From assembly GCF_009389715.1 (NCBI RefSeq), contig NC_052395.1, positions 19,991,993 to 20,055,992 of the forward strand: a stretch of 64,000 bases of DNA, given 5' to 3'. The notes under the pieces are model-generated. The model did not search any database. It saw only the letters and a program-made list of their open reading frames with translations, and was not told the origin of the DNA. Shown piece by piece: positions 45,233 to 57,679 of this stretch (position 1 is the stretch's first letter; each line of letters opens with the position of its first letter). Source of the DNA: Phoenix dactylifera (Eukaryota; Streptophyta; Magnoliopsida; Arecales; Arecaceae). A program made the position numbers and the translations under genes.

Positions 45233-48200
45233 ATCCCCCACATAAATTAAATATTTTAAAAATTTAAAATCAAAATAAATTTAAAAATCAAAATAAAGTG
45301 CTGAGTATCTTTTATTATGTAATAGGTGTAGGTACCTTTCGGTTTGAACCTTTACTTAGTAATAATTAATTACCTCTATGGAGCCAAGATGGACTATGCC
45401 TTGAACCTTGGTCCATGGCTCAGATTTTATCAACAGCACACATAATATAGCGTGAATAATGTTCAAATCGGGTTTACGCTTTACAACCATGCGCAGGTAT
45501 CTCTTCATGTGTGTTATTAGGGAACAACCCACTTTCCACAGTCGCGGCCTCGCGACTACATGCATATAGGTGAATCTTCAAAAGGGTACGAGCAAGTAGG
45601 TGCTCTGTCTCATGGGTCTCGGATTCATTAAGAGTAAAAACTCAACCTAACCCTTGCTTTTTATGAGCACTGATGTCCTACGGATAGAAAAAATAAATAG
45701 TGCTCCTTATTAGTTACCTATTTAGCTTGTTTCTACTTATTGAACCTTTCCACCGTGGTGACTTTATTTATGGGCTTAGCCCTATCCCCTTCGACAACTC
45801 TAGAACTACTGTTCTAGACAGTCCTTTGGTAAGCTGGTCAGCTAGATTTCTTTTGGATCTTACAAAATTTAGTGCAATCAAGTTATTTTTTAATTTGTAT
45901 CTCAATGATTTATGATGCACTTTCAAGTACCTATTCATTTTCACATTTGCATTTTCTTGATTGCATTTATCTATAGCAGAACTGCAGTCACAGTAAATAG
46001 ATATATATAGAAGGTAATGGTGAAGTCAAAAGAGGTAAATCTACCAGTAGATCTCTAAGCCACTCGGCCTCAATGCTAGTAGTATCTATGGCAATCATTT
46101 CAGATTATATAGTGCTCCTAGTCTCTACAGTTTGTTTGGTAGACTTCCATGATACAGCTGCACCTCCTAAAAGAAAGACAAAACCAGTGGTAAATTTGGT
46201 GTCAACTATATCACTGGTCCAATTGCATCACTATAGCCTTCTAGAACAGCAGGATAATCATAATAGTATAATTCCAGAGATATGGTACCTTTAAAGTATC
46301 AGAGAATTGTTTCTAGAGCAATCTAATGATCATTATTAGGATTGTGAGTATATATACTCAGTCGATTCACAGAGTATGTAATATCAGGTCTGGTATAATT
46401 TGCAAGAAACTCTAGAGAACGAATAATCTAGGCATACAAGCTTTGATTGACTAGATCACCTAAGTTCTTCTTTAGATAAAAAGATGGATTATAGGGAGTA
46501 GATATAGGATGACAATCAGAGTAGTGAAACTTTTTAAGAATCATTTTCATATAGTGGCTTAGGGACAAAGTTATTCTATTTTCATTCCTTATGATTTTAG
46601 TATTTAGGATTAAGTCTGTTTCTCCTAAACCTTTCATGTCAAATTTTAGATATGAAAATTATTTTACTTCATTAATAATTTCTAAGTTTGTTTCAAATAT
46701 TAGGATATCATCTATATATAGAAATAAGATTATAATTTTGTTATTCTTTTTTTATAATACACACATTCATCTGTATTATAAATTTTAAATCAATTAGTTA
46801 GGATTATTTCATCAAATTTAAGGTGCTATTGTTTGGGGGTTTGTTTTAGACCATAAAGAGATTGAATCAACCTACATACCTTTTTCGCTTGACCTAGGAT
46901 AATGAAACCTTTGGGTTGGTCCATGTAGATCTTTTCATCTAGGTTCCCATTCAAAAAAGCAGTTTTAACATCCATTTGATGTATAACTAGCTTATGAATA
47001 GAAGCCAAGGTAATAAGGATCCTAGTGGTAGTGATTCTAGCCACAGGGGCATAAACATCAAAGAAGTCAATCCCAGATTTTTGAGTAAAACCTTTGGCTA
47101 CTAATCTAGCTTTGTATTTGTCTACAGTTCCATATGGCCTAAGTTTCTTCTTAAAGATCTATTTACACCTTATGGGTTTACTTCCTAGGATAGGTCTACC
47201 AATTCCCAAGTATGGTTTTGAACTATGGATTGCATTTCATTATCTATTGCTTCTTTCCAGAAGGGGGCATCTAAAGATTTCAAGGCATCCTCTAAAGAAG
47301 TGGAAGAGTCTTTTATTAGGAATGTGTAGTAGTCTTTTCCAAAAAATTTTTCAACTCTAGCTCTTTTACTTCTTCTAGGTTTAGTTTCTTCTTCTTCCTC
47401 TCTAAATTTGGTTCTGTTTGAACTAGTCCCTAAATTATTATTGGTATTTATTTGATCATTTATCCTTGTTCTAAAGAAAAATATACTTTCAAAGTAGATT
47501 ACATCTCTTTCTTCCATTATGGTGTTATTATTAATTTTATTTATTTGAGAGTTAAATACTAAAAATCTATTAGCATTACTCTCAATTGCATATCCTATAA
47601 ATATTGCATCTACTGTTTTGGGCCCAATCTTATTTTTTTTTTTCTGAAATTTTTACTTTAGCTAAGCACCCACACTTTTAAGTATTTCAAGTTAGGTTTT
47701 CTATGATTCCAGATTTCATATGGAGTTTTATCATTATGTTTAAATAAAATTCTATTCAAGATATAAGATGCAGTTACTAGTGTTTCCTCCTAAAGATTTT
47801 ATGGTGTACCTGAACTAATTAGCATAGAGTTAATTATATCCATTAAGGTTCTATTCTTTCTTTCAGCTACTCCATTAGATTGGGGTGAATAGAAAGATGT
47901 CACTTCATGACTTATTCCATGTTCTTCACAGAACTGGGTTAGCTCAAATGAGGTATATTCACCTCCTCTATTAGACCTTAAGGTTTTAATCTCTTTATCT
48001 AATTGGTTTTCAGCCTCTGTTTATAGATTTTGAATTTATTTAAGACTTCATTTTTAGCTTTGATAACATAAAGATGACAATATTTAGAAATATCATCTAT
48101 GAAAGTTACAAAATATTTGTTTCCACCCCTTGAGGTTCTCCCTGAGTCACACACATCACTATGTATGAGTTCAAGAAGATCGAAATCTCTACTTATAGAG

Positions 48201-49100
48201 TGGAAGGGTCTTTTAGGTAATTTGGTTCTCTACACATATCTTTTATTTATCATTATTCTTAAGTTCTGATTTTGTGATTAAATTCAAGTGCATTAAAGAG
48301 CAAATACAGTGATCAAAGATATATCATCGCAAAAGGCCTATGACTCTCTTATATAGACCTAAGACTCATGTGCCATACATGGCTTGTTGGCGGGATAATT
48401 GAAACTACTCCTAATCAACTACATGGAAGGAAAATTCAAATTCAAATTTAAACTTCTCTCATGCGGAACACATGCTGAAAATCAAATGGGGAAGGTGAGC
48501 ATGAAATAAGTTCCTAATCAGCCACATAAGGGAAAATTCAAATTCAAAATCAAACTTCTCAGATTTAGTACTAAAGATTTCAGATGCGTGGGAAGCCATT
48601 GATTAGGAGAGAAGGTTTATGTCAAATAATTGTACTGATATCTAATTTGAACTTTAGATGTCTAGTTGAAAAATCCAAAGAATAACAGCCAGATTTGCTC
48701 CAGATCGGTAGTGGAGTACTTAGCTTACTTAAGTACTAGCCTCTCTTAGGTATGTAGGCCTTTTTGACAAGCTTTTCTTAGACACCGTTATTCAATGGAT
48801 GATTTCACTAGATATTGTTTAATTTTATCCTAAATACAATATTAAGCTAGCTCGTATGAATTAACTAATTTTCGAATTTTCGTTTGAATGGAATCTGGAA
48901 ATTACTCTATAAGGAGTCCAAATGGAGGTACTAATAAACCTCTTAGAGGTTAGGCAATCTAATATTTTGCTTGAAAAATTAAACACTAAAGTGAAACTAG
49001 CAAAAAAGTGTAACAACTAAAATATACTAAATCTTAAGATTTGATACAAATACTAATTTTGAATATGATAATCAGATTTAATGATTTTTGGAGATTAATC

Positions 49101-49386
49101 TGTGATATCATACCAAGATTGTGCATTCAATATGTGGCAATTATGATATCATACCAAGATTGGGCATGCAATATGTGGCAGTTGTGATATCATACCAAGA
49201 TTGTACATGCAATATATGGCAATTGTGATATCATACCAAGATTGTGCATTCAATATGTGTCAGTTGTGATATCATACCAAGATTGTGAATGCAATATGCG
49301 GCAGTTGTGATATCATACCAAGATTGTGCATGCAATATGTGGCAATTGTGATATCATACACCGATTGTGCATGCAATATGTGGCAA
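49101..49386. repeat. 41-bp minisatellite, seven copies, in the leader of the Copia element
   Basis: Unit TGATATCATACCAAGATTGT followed by GCATGCAATATGTGGCAATTG, with scattered single-base variants. It lies between the right (5') LTR and the recognisable pol region, where gag or leader sequence would be expected. Confidence 0.95.
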
Positions 49387-49447
49387 AATGTATAATAAAT
49401 ATTGTAATTTAAAATTTAGTGCTAACAGTACATAAATTTTTCTAGAT

Positions 49448-50297
49448 TGTTAGCCTAGATGCACAAATATAATTAATAAATCAATAATTAAATATTTCTA
49501 ATATTCAAAAACAGTAAATAAGAAGAATAAACTAGCAAATAATTAACTTGAAAATAGAATAATAAAATGAAGAAAGAGAAAGAAGATGGTCCGTGGATCG
49601 AAATATGCTGATGCGTTGTCACAGAAAAGTTTATGCCTCCCACGCACGGGTCTGCTGGCACAGATCTCCTAAAGTTACGATGACCCAGTATAGAACCACG
49701 TCTTTTCCGTTAGTGCGCCTCCAGAGAAGAAAGAAGAGCACGTTCACGCTTGCAGATAGCTCAAAAAAAACTTTTAAAAAATTATAAAGAGAAGAAAAAT
49801 AACCACGTCTTTCCCATCAGTGCGCCTCAAGGGAAGAAATAAGAGCACGTTCACACTTGCAGATAGCTCAAAAGAAACTTAGAGAAATTATAAGAAGAAA
49901 AATTTTTCTTTATTTTTTTCCCCAATGATCTCTAGAGCCCTTTTTATATAGGCTCCTGAAATAGAGAGTAGAGAAAATTTTCATTGTGTTTAAAATGATC
50001 TCTAGAACCCTTTATATAGGCTCAGGCGCGTCAAAAGAAGCAAACTCTCCTCCTGCAGATTGATGACGTATCTTCTTGTACTCCTTTGATCCTGCAGTTT
50101 GTTGCATCTTGGCCGCCCATGCTTCCTTCCTTCTTCGGAGGATCTTTCCATCCTTGCTCTTGCGCGTGGATGCGCAAAACTCGTCATGGTCTGCTTCCTT
50201 TGGGGATCTTTCCATGTTTGCTCTCTTACTTGTGGGCGGATGCTTGCCACTTAATCGTTGACCAAGTCAAATGTTTGATTTTTCAAATTTTAAAATA
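49448..50297 (-). repeat. 5' LTR of the 44.5-50.3 kb Copia element
   Basis: About 850 bp, longer than its partner because of a 108-bp tandem duplication: AACCACGTCTTT(T/C)CC, then GTGCGCCTC and GCAGATAGCTCAAAA, occurs at 49693 and 49801. The outer tip present in the left LTR is missing here. Confidence 0.88.
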
Positions 50298-50705
50298 ATC
50301 CCTACTGCTCCAGCCGCTCGCTGTAATAGCTTGCTTCACCAGCACATTGAGATTGACTGTCTTCATGAATCAATTTGATGGATTGTACCTTCTCCTGCGG
50401 GTGGAAAGGAAGTTTCAACATATTTAAGTGAAACAAAGTTCCTTTCTTGAAATACTTTCATAGGAATCACATATTACATAGGGATAATTTTGCATGAAGA
50501 GGCAAGGCACGTAACAAGTTCACAAGTTATTCATTACATGCTACTGGTCTACAAAAGAAACAACATTTCCGCGCGAGAAATTATACTTCTAATTTCATGC
50601 CACTTAATTCATTAGCAGGAGCTCAGACGTGTAATGGTTATCATGCTCTATGTTGCACGGGAAGCATAGCCCAGCCAATCATGAGCTTAGGCTGAAGAAA
50701 CCAAG
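50298..50705. other. Spacer between the Copia LTR and the UGT gene
   Basis: About 400 bp that must hold the 3' UTR of the minus-strand UGT gene. No other gene or element recognised. Confidence 0.5.
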
Positions 50706-52148
50706 TCACTCTCTCACCCGTTTGGGTGCCAGCATCAACTCCTCTATTAGCCTGCTCATGTCCTTGAAAGATGAACCCTCGTCCTCCACGGCTCGTCTTG
50801 CTACCTCCCCCAAGCTCCTCGCTCTCGTCCTCCTCCTGTCCGCCTCCTCTCCGCTCCCCATCACCCAATCCACCGCCCTCTCAATCTTCTCACTCTTCAC
50901 CACCACCTCCTCCCCTTCTCCTGCAATCCTCGCCCCAACTCGGACCCCGATCTCCAACACATCCACCACCAGCTTCTCGTTGAACGACTGATCGGCGAAT
51001 ATCGGCCATGTGACCATCGGCACGCCGGCGCTCACCCCTTCGAGCACCGAGTTCCATCCACAGTGCGTCAAAAAGCCTCCGACCGCCTCGTGGTTCAGTA
51101 TCAGTATCTGCGGTGCCCATCCTCTTATGATCATGCCCCTCCCCTCGCTCCTCTCCTCGAATTCCTCTGAAAGCCACTCCACCCCCTCAGCACCGTCCGC
51201 CCTCACCACCCAAATGAATGCACGCCCGGAGGCCTCGAGGCCCCGTGCGATTTCCCGAAGCTGAGACGTGGTAAATTGGGTAAGGCTGCCAAAGCAAACA
51301 TAAAGGACCGAGCCGGGCTTCTTGGAGTCCAGCCAAGCCAGACAGCCACCATGGTGGTCTGCAGAAGCTCTCTCCACCTTATCATAGGTGGTGCTCCCGT
51401 TGCACAAGGAAACCGGTCCGACACACCACGCCTTCTTTCCAATGATTTTGGTGTAATGCTCGGCATAGTGGAGCTCCATTTCGTAGCAGCTGTTAACTAC
51501 CACGCCATAGCTCTGGGCTTCGGCCTCATGCATCCTCTCCAAGAGCCTGTTGAAGTCAGTGTTGGTTTTGAGTGGTGTAGGGAGCTGCGATCGTGTCATT
51601 TCGATCGGGTGCGGTAGGTCGGGCACGATGAATGGTTCATCATTGCTGGAAACGTTGTCTTGAGGCCTGTAGCGCTCAAGGAGGTGCAGCACGCAGAGGG
51701 AGAAGAAACCCATGCCATGGAAGATGAGGCGCGGGATGCCAAGCTCATGGGCGATGTCGGCAGTCCATGGGAGGAACATGTCAGAGATGAGGCAGTCCGG
51801 CTGGTGGCCGGCAAGAAGGTGGTGGAGGGGGCCGCGCAGAAGGGCGATGGCGTGGTGAACGCTTTGGAAATCGAGGCGTCCGATCGAAGCGGAGGCATCC
51901 CAGCCGTCGGGGAGACCTGTGTCGGCTGGAGGAGGGAGAGGGAGGCAGAGGAGGGAGATGGAATTGGAGTTGGCGCGTTGGATGGCGGAGGTGACAAGAG
52001 CAGTATTAGAGGGGGTGGTGATGATCGTGGAGGCCACACCACGGCAGGCAAAGAGCTTGGCCATGTCGAGCATGGGAATCAAGTGGCCGGCGGCCATGTA
52101 GGGGAAGAAGAACATGCGGAGCTGGTGGGGGGCGGCTTCTGAGCCCAT
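50706..52148 (-). CDS. UDP-glycosyltransferase (family 1, UGT73-like), 480 aa
   Basis: Transfers glucose, most likely, from UDP-glucose to a small acceptor such as a flavonoid, phenolic or hormone in the cytosol. It is one uninterrupted exon of normal family length. The N-terminal acceptor domain carries the catalytic His22 in FPYMAAGHLIPMLDMAK and its partner Asp123 in LISDMFLPW. The C-terminal domain has the 44-residue plant signature (PSPG box) at 344-387, beginning WAPQILILNH, containing HCGWNSVLEG and ending WPIFADQ. The final Gln387 is the residue usually linked to UDP-glucose use. VLYVCFGSL at about 281-289 is also typical. The GHLIPMLDMAKLF and WAPQ..ILNHEAVGGFLTHCGWNS wording points to the UGT73/group D type; the acceptor cannot be read from the sequence. 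The large open frames on the plus strand are GC shadows. No defect seen. Confidence 0.96.
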   Translation of the reverse strand: MGSEAAPHQLRMFFFPYMAAGHLIPMLDMAKLFACRGVASTIITTPSNTALVTSAIQRANSNSISLLCLPLPPPADTGLPDGWDASASIGRLDFQSVHHAIALLRGPLHHLLAGHQPDCLISDMFLPWTADIAHELGIPRLIFHGMGFFSLCVLHLLERYRPQDNVSSNDEPFIVPDLPHPIEMTRSQLPTPLKTNTDFNRLLERMHEAEAQSYGVVVNSCYEMELHYAEHYTKIIGKKAWCVGPVSLCNGSTTYDKVERASADHHGGCLAWLDSKKPGSVLYVCFGSLTQFTTSQLREIARGLEASGRAFIWVVRADGAEGVEWLSEEFEERSEGRGMIIRGWAPQILILNHEAVGGFLTHCGWNSVLEGVSAGVPMVTWPIFADQSFNEKLVVDVLEIGVRVGARIAGEGEEVVVKSEKIERAVDWVMGSGEEADRRRTRARSLGEVARRAVEDEGSSFKDMSRLIEELMLAPKRVRE

Positions 52149-53289
52149 TGGGTGTCTTTGGTGGGGTGAGTTAATGACCTTGTTGAATCTATTGAAATTT
52201 GATGCCTTGTTTGTAGAAATCTAAAGGGCTAGGGATTGATACTTGGATGAGTTTTTCTGTAATCTATTCGAAGAGAGAGAGAGAGAGAGAGTATGAACGG
52301 AGAGTCATGGCACCAAAAATCAGTCGTACGTACGACTCGTTCATGAGATTTTACAGGGAGTCTTCCTGGAAATATGGGCTCCCAAGGACTAAAGGCATGA
52401 CATCTAATACTTGGAGTACGTTTAGGAATCTCTTGACCAGGTCTCCATGCATCAGTAACTTGCGACGAACCAGGATTCTTGCTTATCCTTCTCCCTCATG
52501 AGGGGGAAAGAAACAAGGGATTTGGAGTCTTTTGACGTTATCATTCCTTGTTTCTAGTTAAGCCGCATCTAGAACAGTCCCTATTTTATTACAATGCTAG
52601 CCTCGGTGACAAGCAATAGTAACCTAATAGCACGACATTTTTGTAAGATAACAGCAAGCTAATAATAAAACATGCATCAACATGTTTGAACAATGAAACA
52701 TAGTTCATTCATGAATCCATTTACTTTCCAAAACACATAAGATATAAAAATAAAATAAACACAAGGACGAAAGGGTCTCTCTTTATTGTGGACTATATTT
52801 TCACGAATTATTGGAGCTACAAGTGCAAAGAAAGAATAATGCCTTAGAGGAGGAGTTCCAGCGGAAAGGCCAAGGAATGGACTAGTGAATTAACAATATT
52901 TGAAAATCTCAAAAATTCAAGAATGCTGTAGATTATTTTTCTAGAACAATTAAGACAGTGAATTAAATAAGGGTTCATGTAGAAAATATCAGTAATCATA
53001 GAACTGCAGGAAAATATCAATTAATCTCGTTAAAAATTTGATTCAAATTTGTAGCCTTTAGGAGCCAAAGGGGAAAACAACTCTGCTAGTTTTCAACAAA
53101 AAAACAACTCTGTTAGTAATCAACTTGTTTTACTCTCTATAAGCGCATGAACAAAGATTGATTAGACGTAATGAATTCTCCATAGAAAGCGTCTTTCGAT
53201 CTGAGCTCAAGATACAATCCCAAAATTCAAGAGATAAAGGATGCATAATTGAAACAATATGGAGATGAATATTGGAATGTAGATAAGAG
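52149..53289. other. Upstream region of the UGT gene and intergenic DNA
   Basis: The 100-200 bp next to the UGT start should contain its promoter and 5' UTR. A GA run at 52272-52291 is present, but no clear TATA box was placed. From about 52500 to 53289 the sequence is AT-rich without recognised features. Confidence 0.4.
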
Positions 53290-54069
53290 GAAAGGCCAAA
53301 AAAAAAGAGAGATTTCCAACCAAGTGCTTATGCAAGAAGACGAGTCATCTAGAGAAGCAGAGTTGGCATTGTGGAAAGGCACAATGCCAAAATTATAGAA
53401 GATTTAGTCATGTAAAAAATGCTTTCCATTTCAGAATAATCATTTGTTCTACTATTCTTGAAATAAAAATGATGATGATGATAGTGATAGTTGTTCTACA
53501 CTTGTCAAGTTGCACTAATTAAAAAGTATATCAATGATAAATGGTACATATCTAGCTGCTATATCAACCATACTAGCTGCTATATCAACCATACGATATT
53601 TTACAAAATGAATATATCAATTAATTCACTTGATTGCCCATTAATAGTGAATAAATAAAAGGATCAATGACATTGCCATCAAGAAAGGAAGGGAGCAACA
53701 ATGATGTTTTTTTAGTTTTAGGCTTGAAGCAGAATCTATTGAGTTTTGGCTACATAATGAAAAATGGACTGCTTTCAAGGAGAATTTTGCATCATATATG
53801 ACCAGAATTAGACTTATCAAGTGGCTCTGAAGCAAAGATTTAGACTAATAGGAATATTTTCATTCAATTGTGATAAACAAGAGCAATATCTATGAAGTCA
53901 GAAGTTTTAACTCATTGTTAGGACATCAGACGTTTGAGCACTTCAACTTTCATTGTCTTGAAATTTTACTACCAAGCATGATGGGCAATGTACCTTTGTT
54001 GGAAATCAAGAGGATTCACACTCACAAATTATTCTATGTAAGAAAAGTGGCGAGGATTTTAGGCACACA
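53290..54069 (+). mobile_element. Fossil Copia fragment, plus strand (gag zinc-knuckle to pre-integrase region)
   Basis: Around 53360-53430 the plus strand gives a worn CCHC-knuckle-like stretch. Around 53890-54060 a frame with FNSLLGHQTFEHFNFHCLEI resembles the pre-integrase (W/L-H..GH.N/NF) region of Copia pol. It stops at the LTR of the opposite-strand element at 54070, which suggests that element inserted into it. Broken and short; similarity is weak. Confidence 0.4.
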
Positions 54070-54388
54070 TGAATAACTTGTATTCCACTTATTTTTTTAA
54101 AACAACTAGAGTACATGGATATTTATAGGCATCATTAGATGGTCTTTTAACCTTCCTAATTGAATTGATCATTACACCATTCATAACTCCAAATAAATCT
54201 CAAATAACTCCCTCTAAATAAATCCCTTATAACTCCATGTAACTTCCACATGACTAAAAACTCAAAAGACATGTAACTCCCACATGACTAAAAATCCAAA
54301 AGACATGTAACTCCTCACCATACTAATATGCAATTACAAAATAAAACCATAAGTTACTAATATTAAAAAACAAGTTTAATAACCAACA
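54070..54388 (-). repeat. 3' LTR of the 54-56 kb Copia element
   Basis: 319 bp bounded by TG..CA. On the minus strand it has a TATA-like CCTATAAATATCC about 80 bases from its end and a repeated CATGTGG(G/A)AGTTACATG word. Confidence 0.85.
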
Positions 54389-56138
54389 CCCTCCCTTAAA
54401 CTTGGTTTTGCAACTCCAAGCAAACTCCTTAACTTGCAAAATGTTTCACTCTTGAGGGGCTTAGTGAAAATATAGGCAATTTGATCTTGAGACTTCATGT
54501 ACTTGAGCTTCACTTCCTTCTTAGCCATACATTCTCTAATGAAATGATACTTTGTATCGATATGCTTGCTTCGCTCATGAAACACCAGATTCTTGGCTAA
54601 TGCTATTGCTGATTTGTTATCCACAAAAATCTTCGTTGGTTCTTCTTATAACATATGAAGCTCCTTCAACAAATACCTTAGCCAATAGCTTAACAAACAC
54701 AACTTGAGATGGCAACATACTCCGCTTCACAAGTAGAAAGTGTCATAATAGGTTGCTTTTTTGAAGACCATGTAAAAGCCGCACTTTCCATAAAGAAAAC
54801 ATATCCCATCGTACTTTTTCTTTCATCCACATCTCTGGCCCAATCACTATCACTATATCCAACAAGTGTGAAGTTATCAACAAATGAATAGAATAGGCCA
54901 TAATTAAGGGTACCTTTGATGTAGCGGAGAATTCTCTTGGCCACCTTCAAATGGGATGAAGTAGGAGCTTCCATATACCGACTAACAAGTCCAACCCCAA
55001 ATAGAATATCCGGCATTGTGCAAGTTAAATATCTTAAACTTCCAACAAGACTTTTGAAGAATGTAGGATCTACCTTTTCTCCATCTTCATATCTTGATAA
55101 TTTGACTCCACATTCCACGGAGGTGCTCACCGGGTTGCTATCATCCATCTTGAACTTTTTGAGAACTTCTTTAGCATAACCTTTTTGAGAGATGAACATT
55201 CCATCTTCCATTTGCTTCACTTCAATGCCAAGGTAGTAAGCCATAAGGCCAATGTCCGTCATCTCAAACTCTTGAGACATAGCTTGCTTGAATTCTTCAA
55301 ACATAATAGAATTGTTGCCGGTAAAAATCAAGTCATCTACATACAAGCAAACCACAAATATATCTCCATTATCATTGACCTTTGTGTAAAGGGCATGCTC
55401 ATAAGGACATTTGGTGAACTTGTTGTCTTGAAAATACTTGTCAATTTTGGTATTCCAAGCTCTTGGTGCTTGCTTCAAGCCATACAAGGCTTTTTTTAAT
55501 TTCAAAACTTTGTCTTCTTGCCCTTTCACAATATATCCCAAAGGTTGTTTCACATAAACCTCTTCTTCAAGAAAACCATTCAAAAAAGCGGACTTCACAT
55601 CCATTTGATGGATTCTCTAATTGTTTTATGCCGCCAAAGAAATAATTAATCTAACAGTTTCCAGACGAGCAACGGGTGCAAATACCTCATCATAGTCGAT
55701 CCCAGGCCTTTAGTTGTATCCCTTGACAACAAGTCTTGCCTTGTGCCTCTCGACTTCTCCTCTTGAATTCTTCTTTGCCTTGTACACCCATTTGACTTCG
55801 ATTGCCTTTTGCCCTTCTGGAAGAGTAGTGAGCTCCCAAGTTTCATTCTTCTCTATGGCTTTGATTTCTTCATTCATAGCATCTCTCCACTTCTTGTCTT
55901 GAGTTGCTTCTTCAAAGCTTAGAGGTTCACTACCAGCAAAAAGATAAAAAAGTGTTAAATCACTTAATCTTTCCGTTACCTCATCCGTGGTATCATATAT
56001 GTCTTGAAGACTCCTTGTGCCTCTTGGTCCTTCACTTGAGCTTGCCTCACTTGATGATGGAGATGATTGCACTTGAGCGGATGATGGAGGTGTTGAAGGT
56101 GGAGAAGGTGGCTCTTGTTGCCCAAGGTGACAATCCAA
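54070..56138 (-). mobile_element. Fossil Copia element, 3' half (RT, RNase H and 3' LTR)
   Basis: The 3' LTR is 54070-54388; on the minus strand it begins TGTTGGTTATTAAACTTG directly after a GGGAGGG purine tract, and ends TTATTCA. Upstream on the minus strand come RNase H (FHERSKHIDTKYHFIRE, IFTKPLKSETF), reverse transcriptase (MDVKSAFLNGFLEEEVYVKQ; the YVDD region is recognisable) and the pol linker ending VKGYN with FEEATQDKKWRDAM. RT stays open over about 300 codons, so this copy is fairly young, but it is not whole and shows a few breaks. It ends abruptly near 56138 in the integrase-RT spacer, where the Sirevirus-like LTR begins. Confidence 0.92.
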
Positions 56139-56399
56139 GAGGGGGGGGGGGGTGAATTGGTTTCTTCTAAATTTTAGTGCTTTTAAAAACTTTCGTAATT
56201 AAGTGCGGTGGATGCTTTCTTAGGTTATTTGAGTGAGTTAAGTTAATACAAGAATAGAAGATAAAGCAAGGAAAAATGAAATCACAAACACAATGCAAAC
56301 ACACCAATATATAGTGGTTCGGTGCTCTCCTTAGCACCTACGTCCACTCCCCAAGCGTACCCTTGGGAATTCACTATAATCTCACGGATTACAGTTGGA

Positions 56400-56600
56400 T
56401 TGTTTTCCGGGCTCACAATCCAAAAATCTTGTTGGTTTTACGGGCTCACCAACGAACCTATACAACTTTGGTTTTCCGGGTTCACCAAAAACCTTGTTGG
56501 TTTTGCGGGCTCACCAACGAACCTACACAACTTTGGTTTTCCGGGTTTACCAAAAACCTTTGTTGGTTTTGCGGGCTTACCAACGAACCTTTACAAAGTA
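56400..56600. repeat. Tandem array of about 55-60-bp units in the Sirevirus-like LTR
   Basis: Words CTTGTTGGTTTT(A/G)CGGGCT, then CACCAACGAACCT and CAACTTTGGTTTTCCGGG, recur three times with small changes. Overlapping open frames here are repeat artefacts. Confidence 0.8.
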
Positions 56601-57019
56601 TTTAAAACAAATGAAAAGAAAAGATTTAAACTCCTAAATGAGCATATAAAGCAATATGAACTACAAAGAAGAGTTAGAAAGAAATTATCGCTTTGAAGTC
56701 GCTTTGCTCTTCTTTGTCAAGGAAGCTTCACTCTTCAAGGAGGGAAGGAGCTCTTGATGCCTCTTTGAATGTGCTCAATCCCTTTCTTTGATTCTTGAAT
56801 GAAGCTCTTGATGAAGGAGATTAGGGCTCTTTTGTTTTCTTGTGTTTTCTTTGATATCCCACTCAAAAGTTGTTTCCTCTGATGAATAGTGCCCCTTTAA
56901 ATAGTTTTCAACCTTCCTTGGACAAGCCCCATTCGTCAGATTTGAAAAACTAGCCGTTACATACCTTGGAAAGGACAGAAAGTACATCTGCAGAACTAGC
57001 CGTTACTGTTCAGCCCGTG

Positions 57020-57525
57020 TTTGGGTCGGCTCAACCTGTCCTTGGGTCGACCCAACTTTGCCTTGGGTCGACTCAACCATTTCTTGGGTCGACCCTCTCA
57101 GTAACCACAGAAACCTCAATTTCAGCCTTTCTTCCCATGGGTCGACCCAACCATTCTTTGGGTCGACTCAAAGTTCACTTGGGTCGACTCAAATTCTTCT
57201 TGGGTCGACCCTCTCAGTAATTCCAGAGAACCGTTTTCTGTCTGTCTTTCTGTCTTGCCCTTTGGGTCGACCCTCTCAGAGTTTGGGTCGACTCAAGCTT
57301 GGGTCGACTCAACCACTGTGTGGGTCGACCCTCTCAGTGAATCCAGAGAGCATTCTTCCTTTGCGTTTTGAGGTTCTTTGGAGGTTGGGTCGACTCATGC
57401 TTACCTTGGGTCGACCCAACTCACTGTTCATTTGTGCTGTTTTTGCAGGAGTGTGCCAGATGATTCCTAGATGTGCCGGGGTCGACCCAATCAACCTATG
57501 GGTCGACTCAATCCACACTTTGCTG
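57020..57525. repeat. Array of about 16 GGGTCGACCC/GGGTCGACTC palindromes
   Basis: The 10-base palindrome GGGTCGACCC (or its variant GGGTCGACTC), usually flanked by TT and AA, occurs about 16 times. A higher-order unit is visible three times: two to four palindromes, then CTCTCAGT and a CCAGAGA-like word. A smaller group of four lies at 58733-58806. Confidence 0.9.
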
Positions 57526-57679
57526 CATTCTCAAGGTTAGATTCATCCAAATGAACAAGACCATATATATATTTTCAATTAAACAAATGTACTGAGAGTA
57601 ATGAACTTATAAATGAAGTATCAATTTAACTTATAGCATGCTCTAGATAATTACTTGTTAATCATCAAAATAACACTAT

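Larger units (their letters stand above)
44470..50297 (-). mobile_element. Fossil Copia LTR retrotransposon, both LTRs present, about 5.8 kb
   Basis: Left LTR 44470-45232 and right LTR 49448-50297 share sequence throughout; the left starts TGTTAGCCTAG and ends AATTCAACA. On the minus strand a purine tract (GTGGGGGAT) lies just before the left LTR, so the element runs right to left and 44470-45232 is its 3' LTR. Minus-strand pol words appear in the expected order: integrase-like (about 47700-48250), the pol linker, reverse transcriptase (HQMDVKTAFLNGNLDEKIYM near 46970) and RNase H-like (about 46000-46500). It is broken in many places. LTR differences of very roughly 8% by eye over the first 200 bases suggest a moderately old insertion. 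The right LTR has lost its outer tip, so no target duplication can be checked. Confidence 0.9.

Noticed and set aside
51660-52142. 160-codon plus-strand open frame opposite the UGT gene
   Set aside because: Antisense shadow; the minus strand carries a complete UGT with all signature residues.
57058-57540. 160-codon frame through the GGGTCGACCC array
   Set aside because: A frame created by the repeat (GSTQ/GRLK-like words); no protein family.
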